From Pseudomonadota bacterium (GTDB taxonomy: Bacteria; Pseudomonadota; Gammaproteobacteria; Burkholderiales; Sulfuriferulaceae), in contig JAJYPZ010000091.1 of NCBI GenBank assembly GCA_021794855.1, positions 1 through 5,903 on the forward strand: DNA of 5,903 nucleotides, given 5' to 3'. The notes under the pieces are model-generated. The model was given only the letters and a program-made list of their open reading frames with translations, was not told the origin of the DNA and ran no database searches. Both the position numbers and the translations under genes were made by a program. This document shows positions 1 through 5,215 of the stretch, one piece after another. Numbering within the stretch: the first letter of the stretch is position 1; each line of letters opens with the position of its first letter.

Positions 1-1562
1 CATAATCGTTGAGCCACCGATTTGAGAAGTTTATTGCCGATTATGCGACCGAGCGTATCGTTGATATTTTTAAAATTATCGAGATCGAGAACCAGCACTG
101 CCAGTTTGTTCTGGCCCCGTTCGGCCAATCCAGAGGACTGCTCGATGCGCTCGGTGAGCAAGACCCGGTTAGGCAGGTTGGTCAGGAAATCGTGCTGTAC
201 CAGATGCGTCATTTTTTCGGCCATAGCCTGTACGGCCGAAATATCGTGAAATACGATTACCGCACCCCTGATCCTGCCTTTGGCATCGCAAACAGGCGAG
301 GCGGAATCTTCGATGGCGATTTGTCGTCCATCGCGTGCAATCAATATCGTACTCGGAGACAAGCGGGTGGATTCGATACGTTTGAGTACGAACTCTACGG
401 GATTGCGTGCAGGTTGCCGGGTAGTGGCGTCGGCAAGCGGCATGATATCGTTGATAGGGCGGCCGCGCGCTTCATCTCGCGACCAGCCTGTTATCCGTTC
501 TGCAGCAGCGTTAAGATAGTTGACGTTGCCTGAAATGTCGGTGCCTATGACGGCATCGCTGATTGAATTGAACGTTACGTCGGCCCGCATTTTTTCCAGA
601 TATAAGGCATCTTCTACCATTATGCGTTCGATCAGGTATTGGTGGGCGTCGGCTATGGCCGAGTCTGCTTTGGCTTTTTCCGTGACGTCTATGCCTTCCA
701 CAAAAATTCCGGTGACGTTACCGCTTTCGTCCTTTAAGGGTTGATAAATAAAATCGAGGTACCGTAACGTCGGTAGCAATTGTTCCCGGTTTTTTAAAAA
801 AAAGGGGTTATGAGAGGTTATAAAAGGCTTGCCTGTCCGATACCCGTCGTCCAGCTGTTTTAGCAGACCGTTTGCAGCTGCGTCAGGGTGGATTTCAATC
901 AGTTTTTTTCCGAGCAGGCCGGAATTTTCCATCAAGCGGCTATATGCATCGTTGACCATTTCAAAGACATGGTCCGGACCTTTCAGGAAAGCCATGAAAT
1001 TCGGCGCTTTGTTAAACATCTGATAAAGCTGGTCTATCCGATTGCGCGTAGATTTTAACAAGATATCGGTTTCTCGCTCTGCGCAAACACGACGGGTAGT
1101 TTCGATCGCTGTGACCAGTACCCCGCAAATCGTGCTCGCAGCGTCGCGTATAGGTCCATAACTGATTGTGAACCAGCGCGATACGGGTTTGCCAAACGGT
1201 TCGATGACATACTCCTGATCTTCAAAATAAATGCATTTTCCGGTTTTGAAAATCAGGTCGTACAGCGGCGCATTGAAATGATGCACTTCAGGCCAGCATT
1301 CATCGGTGCGCTGTCCTAGCGATTCTGGATGGCGTAAGCCCAGTAATGGGCGATAAGCGTCGTTATAAACCTGAATCAGGTCGCGCCCCCACAAGATGAT
1401 GGAAGGCAGGGACGAATCCAGCGCTGCGGTAACGGCGATCCGCAGTGCCGTAGACCAGTTGTCGATAGGGCCTAGCGGTGTTTTGGCCCAGTCATGGACG
1501 CGAATCAGTTGCCCCATTTCGCTCGACTGAGGGGGCCAGTCGTTGGCAGACTCGGTGTTCAT
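1..1562 (-). CDS. PAS-PAS-PAS-GGDEF signalling protein, 3' end outside window
   Basis: A continuous minus-strand frame of 520 codons starts at ATG 1560-1562 and leaves the left edge without a stop. The first PAS-type domain (about residues 24-160) opens with the TPLGPIDNW stretch often seen at the N terminus of soluble PAS sensors, followed by WGRDLIQVYNDAYRPLLG. A second PAS lies at about 175-295 and ends in GIDVTEKAK. The third, at about 320-440, is a classic PAS (SISDAVIGTD, NAAAERITGW, FHDI). The GGDEF domain begins at about 456 with HDFLTNLPNR and LDLDNFKNINDTLG; its GGDEF loop lies beyond the edge. No membrane segment is visible, so a cytoplasmic sensor is expected. By family knowledge it would make, or through an EAL domain beyond the edge break down, cyclic di-GMP; neither can be decided here. 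Usual guanine-contact positions are altered (R506, N510). The start is supported by an in-frame stop at 1593-1595, but the ribosome binding site is weak. The PAS ligand is unknown. Confidence 0.9.
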   Translation of the reverse strand, partial: MNTESANDWPPQSSEMGQLIRVHDWAKTPLGPIDNWSTALRIAVTAALDSSLPSIILWGRDLIQVYNDAYRPLLGLRHPESLGQRTDECWPEVHHFNAPLYDLIFKTGKCIYFEDQEYVIEPFGKPVSRWFTISYGPIRDAASTICGVLVTAIETTRRVCAERETDILLKSTRNRIDQLYQMFNKAPNFMAFLKGPDHVFEMVNDAYSRLMENSGLLGKKLIEIHPDAAANGLLKQLDDGYRTGKPFITSHNPFFLKNREQLLPTLRYLDFIYQPLKDESGNVTGIFVEGIDVTEKAKADSAIADAHQYLIERIMVEDALYLEKMRADVTFNSISDAVIGTDISGNVNYLNAAAERITGWSRDEARGRPINDIMPLADATTRQPARNPVEFVLKRIESTRLSPSTILIARDGRQIAIEDSASPVCDAKGRIRGAVIVFHDISAVQAMAEKMTHLVQHDFLTNLPNRVLLTERIEQSSGLAERGQNKLAVLVLDLDNFKNINDTLGRIIGNKLLKSVAQRL

Positions 1563-1584
1563 CGGTATTAAAGGTCTCAAAACT

Positions 1585-1605
1585 GCTCGGCTTCAAAGCC
1601 CGAGC
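1585..1605 (-). terminator. Hairpin before the PAS-GGDEF gene: weak terminator or leader structure
   Basis: GCTCGG at 1585-1590 pairs with CCGAGC at 1600-1605, and the stem continues inward through CTT/AAG with one bulged base. Read on the minus strand it is followed by AGTTTTGAG, a short T run. It lies 86 bases after the DUF1328 stop and 22 bases before the ATG of the PAS-GGDEF gene. It could terminate the DUF1328 transcript. No promoter is evident between it and the next gene, so it could equally be a 5' leader hairpin or attenuator for that gene. Confidence 0.35.
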
Positions 1606-1618
1606 TTATGGCGATTAG

Positions 1619-1630
1619 CTCAAATTTGAG
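1619..1630. repeat. 12-base perfect palindrome CTCAAATTTGAG
   Basis: This perfect inverted repeat has no spacer and lies in the leader between the DUF1328 gene and the PAS-GGDEF gene, 57 bases upstream of the latter's ATG. It could be a regulator half-site pair or chance. I do not recognise it as the site of a named regulator. Confidence 0.4.
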
Positions 1631-1691
1631 TTCTTGTCTGGCGGATGGATAAAATCTGAGTAAAGAATACTTTGCAGAAGTTTCCCGTCCG

Positions 1692-1859
1692 TTACGGTCG
1701 GCGGCCGATTAAACCCAAAATAAGAGTGACAAGAAAGATAGCCAGAAAAAAATAAAAAAGAAGTTTTGCAATACCTGCAAATGCGGCTGCAAGGCCGGTA
1801 AAGCCCAGTAAAGCGGCTACCAGCGCAAACACAAAAAAGAATAAAGCCCAGCGTAACAT
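1692..1859 (-). CDS. DUF1328 small membrane protein (YtjA family)
   Basis: This is a 55-residue, very hydrophobic protein beginning [19 protein letters not shown] and ending ILGLIGRRP. It fits the DUF1328/YtjA family of about 50-60 residue inner-membrane proteins of unknown function. Two membrane segments are visible, at roughly residues 4-24 and 31-50, joined by a Gly/Ala-rich turn ([14 protein letters not shown]); the C-terminal RRP is basic and probably cytoplasmic. An in-frame ATG exists eight codons upstream (1881-1883). I chose 1857-1859 because AGGGAG sits five bases before it and because family members normally begin MLRWA. The gene stands apart from lipA by 343 bases and is followed by the PAS-GGDEF gene in the same direction. 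Family members are often stress- or stationary-phase-associated, but nothing in this sequence proves that here. Confidence 0.88.
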   Translation of the reverse strand: MLRWALFFFVFALVAALLGFTGLAAAFAGIAKLLFYFFLAIFLVTLILGLIGRRP

Positions 1860-1864
1860 CGTTT

Positions 1865-1870
1865 CTCCCT
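1865..1870 (-). promoter_or_regulatory. Ribosome binding site AGGGAG deciding the DUF1328 start
   Basis: The minus strand reads AGGGAG-AAACG-ATG, a strong Shine-Dalgarno with five bases of spacing. It lies inside the longer possible reading frame that begins at 1883, so it argues for the shorter 55-residue product. Confidence 0.8.
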
Positions 1871-2033
1871 TTCCGAAACCCATAAATTAACTGATTGCGG
1901 CTTTAGTACGCTACGGAACCAACGCAGCCAAAATTCGGCCAGCCCAGTAATTTTTTTATATTAATACTATGACAAAAATACTAAAACTGTCTTAATGGTA
2001 TGAGTAACGTAACACCAGCTCTGTGCGATCCCA

Positions 2034-2047
2034 TACTTTATAAAGTA
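2034..2047. repeat. 14-base perfect palindrome TACTTTATAAAGTA
   Basis: This AT-only-core inverted repeat has no spacer and is followed on the plus strand by ATAATTTTTT. It could be a regulator site, a weak plus-strand terminator-like hairpin, or a chance product of the local AT richness. Confidence 0.35.
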
Positions 2048-2103
2048 ATAATTTTTTAATAATGGGTTATTTAAAATAGTTTTTTAAAAGTAGAAATAGA
2101 GAA

Positions 2104-2190
2104 ATGAGTGGCGAATTGCGTTACCGCACGACAGATCATGATTTGTCATTGTATGTTCCGGAAATCGTTGTGCTACGAAAAGCAGGATGA
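2104..2190 (+). CDS. Doubtful 28-codon open frame, unknown
   Basis: ATG at 2104 opens a plus-strand frame of 28 codons ending in TGA, convergent with lipA and stopping 12 bases from the lipA stop. The peptide begins MSGELRYRTTDHDLSLY and ends VVLRKAG. It is hydrophilic, with balanced charge, and uses ordinary codons. It starts just where a very AT-rich stretch ends, which is compatible with a promoter upstream. Against it: there is no clear Shine-Dalgarno sequence (only AGAGA close to the start), it contains the 18-base palindrome, and I recognise no family. A frame this short arises easily by chance. Confidence 0.15.
   Translation: MSGELRYRTTDHDLSLYVPEIVVLRKAG
2130..2147. repeat. 18-base near-perfect palindrome GACAGATCATGATTTGTC
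   Basis: The two nine-base arms match except at one pair (2134 against 2143), which would be G-U in RNA. It lies 56 bases past the lipA stop. The absence of a loop and of a following T run makes a DNA operator more likely than a terminator. I do not recognise the cognate regulator. Confidence 0.4.
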
Positions 2191-2202
2191 TTTTTGATCT
2201 GG

Positions 2203-3144
2203 CTAAAATGCGGCGGCGGCGGCTTCTTTGGCCTGCTGGTCGGCATGATAGCTGCTGCGCACCATTGGCCCGCTGGCGGCGTGAGCAAAGCCCATTTCTG
2301 TCGCGGCTACGGCAAACTGGTCGAATTGCTCGGGGGTGACGTATCGGGTCAGGGCGATGTGATGGGCAGATGGTTGCAGATATTGCCCTATTGTCAGCAT
2401 ATCGACATCGTGGTTGCGCAAATCACGCATAACGCCTAGGACTTCGTCGTCGTTTTCACCGAGGCCGACCATGATGCCGGATTTGGTCGGGATCTGCGGA
2501 TGGCGGTTTTTGAAATCGCGCAGAAGTTGCAGCGAATGTGCGTAATCGGCACCGGGGCGGGCAGCTTTGTAGAGGCGCGGCACCGTTTCCAGATTGTGAT
2601 TGAGTACGTCGGGCGGATTGCCGGCGAGGATGTCGAGAGCGATATCCAGCCGGCCGCGGAAATCAGGGACAAGAATTTCGATGCGGGTGGCGGGGGAGCG
2701 TTCGCGCACAGCGCTGATGCAATCAGCGAAATGCTGCGCGCCGCCGTCGCGCAGATCGTCTCGGTCAACGCTGGTGATGACGACGTATTTTAATGCCATG
2801 GCGGCGATGGTTTCGGCCAGATGCCCGGGTTCGCCGGCGTCAGGCGGCAGAGGTTTGCCGTGTCCGACATCGCAGAACGGGCAGCGCCGGGTACACAGGT
2901 CGCCCAGTATCATGAATGTGGCGGTGCCGTGTTTAAAGCATTCGCCGAGGTTGGGGCAGGAGGCTTCTTCGCACACCGTATGCAGCTTCTGCTCGCGCAA
3001 AATGGCCTTGAGTGCGAGGACTTCCGGCGAATTGGGCGATTTCGCCCGTATCCAGGGCGGCATTTTCAAACGTTCCTGCGCGATGAGCTTGATGGGGATG
3101 CGCGCGGTTTTCGCTTCGCCTTTATGAAGTTTTATATCGGCCAC
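2203..3144 (-). CDS. lipA: Lipoyl synthase, radical SAM enzyme
   Basis: LipA inserts two sulfur atoms at C6 and C8 of octanoyl groups already attached to lipoyl domains of 2-oxoacid dehydrogenases and the glycine cleavage H protein. The 313-residue length is normal. C58, C63 and C69 form the CX4CX5C motif of the auxiliary 4Fe-4S cluster, which donates sulfur. C84, C88 and C91 form the CX3CX2C radical SAM cluster motif. DGGAQHF (133-139), the HNLETV segment (183-188) and the C-terminal RSSYH (296-300), whose serine ligates the auxiliary cluster in the family, are intact. The start is GTG, supported by AGGA five bases upstream and by the N-terminal ARIPIKL block. It overlaps the end of lipB by 23 bases. 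The C terminus is a short alanine run encoded by repeated GCC codons, beyond the conserved core. Confidence 0.97.
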   Translation of the reverse strand: MADIKLHKGEAKTARIPIKLIAQERLKMPPWIRAKSPNSPEVLALKAILREQKLHTVCEEASCPNLGECFKHGTATFMILGDLCTRRCPFCDVGHGKPLPPDAGEPGHLAETIAAMALKYVVITSVDRDDLRDGGAQHFADCISAVRERSPATRIEILVPDFRGRLDIALDILAGNPPDVLNHNLETVPRLYKAARPGADYAHSLQLLRDFKNRHPQIPTKSGIMVGLGENDDEVLGVMRDLRNHDVDMLTIGQYLQPSAHHIALTRYVTPEQFDQFAVAATEMGFAHAASGPMVRSSYHADQQAKEAAAAAF

Positions 3145-3775
3145 GGTTTTCCTGAATTCTGGTTGCTGCGCTGAGGTTTTGAAGCAAATGACCGACTAAT
3201 GCGCAGTTGATGTCTTCGATTGTATCATCGACGCCGAGATCGCGCAGTTGCGTTACGCGCAGGCTTTCATAGCCACACGGATTGATGCGCTGAAAAGGCG
3301 ACAGATCCATCGCGATATTGAGTGCCAGTCCGTGATAGCTGCAACCGCGCCGGATGCGCAGACCGAGCGCTGCAATTTTGGCATAATCGACATAAACGCC
3401 GGGTTTGCCCTCAGACCGATGCGCATCGATACCGCGTTCACGCAGCATGTCGATGATCGCCTGTTCCATCCGTTCGACCAGGTCACGCACGCCGTAGCGG
3501 CGGCGTTTCAGGTCGATCAGCAGATAGGCGACCAGCTGGCCCGGGCCGTGATAGGTAATCTGGCCGCCTCGATCTATGCTGACGAGAGGAATATCGGAGT
3601 CGCGCAGCAAATGTCGCCGTTGCCCCGCCTGACCCAGCGTGTAGACGGGCGGATGTTCGAGCAACCAGATTTCGTCCGCCGTATCTGCCTTTCGTTGCGC
3701 GGTGAAATCCTGCATGGCTTGCCAGGTAGGTGCGTAATCGACGCGACCGAGCTGGCGAACGATGATTTCCTGCAC
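3122..3775 (-). CDS. lipB: Octanoyl-[ACP]:protein N-octanoyltransferase
   Basis: LipB transfers the octanoyl group from acyl carrier protein to the target lysine of lipoyl domains, giving the substrate for LipA; it acts in the cytoplasm. The 217-residue length is typical. The signatures are HPPVYTLG (41-48), [12 protein letters not shown] (69-80), K133 in the YAKIAALG block, SYHG (146-149) and C167 in NPCGY; K133 and C167 correspond to the family's catalytic lysine-cysteine pair. The start is GTG at 3773-3775, placed directly after the TAA of ybeD with no spacer and no evident Shine-Dalgarno of its own. Translation therefore probably depends on ribosomes finishing ybeD. The conserved N-terminal [17 protein letters not shown] begins a few residues later, which supports this start. 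The end of the gene contains the ribosome binding site of lipA. Confidence 0.97.
   Translation of the reverse strand: MQEIIVRQLGRVDYAPTWQAMQDFTAQRKADTADEIWLLEHPPVYTLGQAGQRRHLLRDSDIPLVSIDRGGQITYHGPGQLVAYLLIDLKRRRYGVRDLVERMEQAIIDMLRERGIDAHRSEGKPGVYVDYAKIAALGLRIRRGCSYHGLALNIAMDLSPFQRINPCGYESLRVTQLRDLGVDDTIEDINCALVGHLLQNLSAATRIQENRGRYKTS
3150..3153 (-). promoter_or_regulatory. Ribosome binding site AGGA of lipA inside lipB
   Basis: The minus strand reads AGGA-AAACC-GTG. The site lies within the last codons of lipB and supports the GTG start at 3144, hence the 23-base overlap. Confidence 0.65.
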
Positions 3776-4039
3776 TTACAGAACCACTTTTACCATCGGG
3801 TGTGCGCTCAGTTCCCGATACAGGTTGTCGAGTTGTTTGCGCGAGGTGGCGCGTATCGTACAGGTGATCGCCATATAGTTGCCGGCGCTGCTTTCGCGGC
3901 ATTCCAGCGTGCCGGGATCGAAATCCGGCGCATGGCGCTGCACCAGCGCAACGATGGTCTCGATAAATTGCGGTTGGGACGGCCCCATGATTTTAATGGG
4001 AAAATCGGACGGGTATGTAATCAGGCTGTCAGAATCCAT
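3776..4039 (-). CDS. ybeD: DUF493 family protein YbeD
   Basis: This 87-residue protein matches the DUF493/YbeD family in length and layout: ITYPSDFPIKIMG near the N terminus, a central conserved segment around ECRESSAGNYMAITCTI, and the C-terminal ELSAHPMVKVVL. Known members have an ACT-like alpha/beta fold, suggesting a small regulatory or ligand-binding role, but their function is unproven. Its place between dacA and lipB is the standard one in gammaproteobacteria. It begins 14 bases after the dacA stop, with only a weak CGGA ribosome site, and its TAA is immediately followed by the lipB GTG. It is therefore almost certainly co-transcribed with both, and its translation probably feeds lipB. 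Confidence 0.95.
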   Translation of the reverse strand: MDSDSLITYPSDFPIKIMGPSQPQFIETIVALVQRHAPDFDPGTLECRESSAGNYMAITCTIRATSRKQLDNLYRELSAHPMVKVVL

Positions 4040-4053
4040 AATTCCGGCGCAAT

Positions 4054-5184
4054 TTATTTAAATTTTAACATCAGGCTATCCCAGGCTCTGCCGATAGCGC
4101 TCGCAACGGTTACGTTTTCAAGAACTTGCAGCGGGACTTGCTCCAATACCCGATTATCCAGGCTTACCGTCATAGTGCCTACGACCTGACCGCGAAATAA
4201 CGGCGCTATCAAGGGTTGACGAGTTGTCAGCGTAGTTTTGAGGTCCGCGCTGCGGCCGCGCGGCACGCTCAGATAAACGGGATGGATAAAACCCGCTTTG
4301 ACTGTATTGTATTTGCCTTTCCAGACCTTGAGCTGGGCTACGGTCTGATTGGCAGCATACAGTCTTACGCCGTCAAACGACTGAAAACCGTAATTCAGCA
4401 GACGCTGGGTTTCCGACGCCCTGAGATAATCGGAACTGGTTCCGAGCACGATAGCGAGCAGTCGTCGGTCGCCGCGATGGGCCGACGCGATCAGGCAATA
4501 ACCGGCGCTCTGGGTATGTCCGGTTTTCATGCCGTCTACGCTGGGATCCGACCATAGCAAGCGATTCCGGTTGGCTTGAGTGATATTGTTGTAGCGATAT
4601 TCCTTGATAGCGAATATAGGTGCATATTCCGGAAAATCACGAAAGATTGCGCTGGCTACCAGACTGAGATCCCGGGCGGTGGTGTAATGCTGCGGGTCGG
4701 GCAAACCGGTGGCGGTGACGAAATGCGTATGCGTCATGCCCAGTTGCTGGGCTTCCTTGTTCATCATGTCGACAAATCCGGCTTCGCTTCCGCCTATATC
4801 CTCGGCTAACGCCACGGTTGCGTCGTTGCCCGACTGAATAATCATGCCGTGCAGCAATTCGTTGACGGTGACCGGTTTATTGGGTTCGACAAACATGCGC
4901 GAACCTTCAGTTTTCCAAGCTTTGGTCGATACCGGAACGATATCGGTGAGCTTGAGGCGGCCTTGCTTGAGTGCAGCAAAAGTCAGGTACGTCGTCATCA
5001 ATTTAGTCAACGACGCCGGTTCCATCCGTCGGTCAGCATCGTATTCCGCCAAGGTCTGTCCGCTTTGCAGGTCGAGCAGCAACCACGCTTTTGCGTTCAG
5101 TTGCGGCGGCGGCGTAACGGGCAAATCGACCGCAAAACAGTTTTGAACAAAAAGCGTCAGAATAAAAAAGAATATGCGTGTCAT
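4054..5184 (-). CDS. dacA: D-alanyl-D-alanine carboxypeptidase (PBP5/6 type)
   Basis: This enzyme removes the terminal D-alanine from peptidoglycan pentapeptides in the periplasm. The 376-residue length fits the PBP5/6 family. The penicillin-binding active site is complete: SLTK (58-61) with nucleophile S58, SGN (118-120) and KTG (220-222). A signal peptide spans about residues 1-18, with a very hydrophobic FFFILTLFV core and cleavage likely after FA; it has only one basic residue (R3). The C-terminal beta-rich PBP5 domain covers about 275-360 and ends in an amphipathic helix (about 360-376) that usually holds the enzyme against the inner membrane. The start is the only plausible ATG: an in-frame stop lies at 5206-5208. 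No Shine-Dalgarno is visible upstream, where the leader is mostly T and A, so translation may depend on coupling to rlpA or be low. It lies 25 bases after rlpA. Confidence 0.96.
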   Translation of the reverse strand: MTRIFFFILTLFVQNCFAVDLPVTPPPQLNAKAWLLLDLQSGQTLAEYDADRRMEPASLTKLMTTYLTFAALKQGRLKLTDIVPVSTKAWKTEGSRMFVEPNKPVTVNELLHGMIIQSGNDATVALAEDIGGSEAGFVDMMNKEAQQLGMTHTHFVTATGLPDPQHYTTARDLSLVASAIFRDFPEYAPIFAIKEYRYNNITQANRNRLLWSDPSVDGMKTGHTQSAGYCLIASAHRGDRRLLAIVLGTSSDYLRASETQRLLNYGFQSFDGVRLYAANQTVAQLKVWKGKYNTVKAGFIHPVYLSVPRGRSADLKTTLTTRQPLIAPLFRGQVVGTMTVSLDNRVLEQVPLQVLENVTVASAIGRAWDSLMLKFK

Positions 5185-5203
5185 AAGTAAGTATAAAAAC
5201 AGG

Positions 5204-5215
5204 AATTAGCTAATT
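5204..5215. repeat. 12-base perfect palindrome AATTAGCTAATT at the rlpA stop
   Basis: The inverted repeat spans the TAG stop of rlpA and the start of the 25-base gap before dacA. A loopless, AT-rich palindrome this short would form only a weak RNA hairpin; it may be chance. Confidence 0.4.

Larger units (their letters stand above)
1860..2202. other. AT-rich intergenic region between lipA and the DUF1328 gene
   Basis: This 343-base gap holds no strongly supported gene. Two stretches, about 1950-2000 and 2033-2104, are much richer in A and T than the flanking genes. On the minus strand a possible promoter for the DUF1328 gene is AAGACA (1988-1993), 18 bases, then TAGTAT (1964-1969); each box matches four of six consensus bases, so it is weak. 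On the plus strand TAAAAT (2072-2077) resembles a -10 box but lacks a good -35 partner. I saw no convincing rho-independent terminator after lipA: its downstream dyad lacks a T run. Two palindromes and a 28-codon open frame are noted separately. Confidence 0.6.

Noticed and set aside
9..533. 174-codon plus-strand open frame
   Set aside because: It lies opposite the PAS-GGDEF coding sequence, whose domains are clear on the minus strand; the plus-strand product shows no recognisable family.
1860..1883. Eight-codon N-terminal extension of the DUF1328 protein
   Set aside because: The strong AGGGAG site lies inside it and points to the ATG at 1859, where family members begin.
1860..1980. Sigma-54-type promoter before the DUF1328 gene
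   Set aside because: TGGC motifs occur near 1930, but no matching TTGC element is found at the required spacing.
2194..2439. 81-codon plus-strand frame at the end of lipA
   Set aside because: It is almost entirely antisense to the conserved LipA C terminus and has no independent support.
2500..3174. Several plus- and minus-strand frames within lipA
   Set aside because: They are shadows of lipA, which has every catalytic motif in its own frame.
3248..4189. 313-codon plus-strand open frame across lipB, ybeD and the end of dacA
   Set aside because: It is long but antisense to three well-supported genes, and its translation resembles no known domain. Open antisense frames are common opposite GC-rich codons.
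4216..5190. Plus-strand frames opposite dacA
   Set aside because: dacA carries the full SXXK, SGN and KTG set on the minus strand; the antisense products have no domain or ribosome site.
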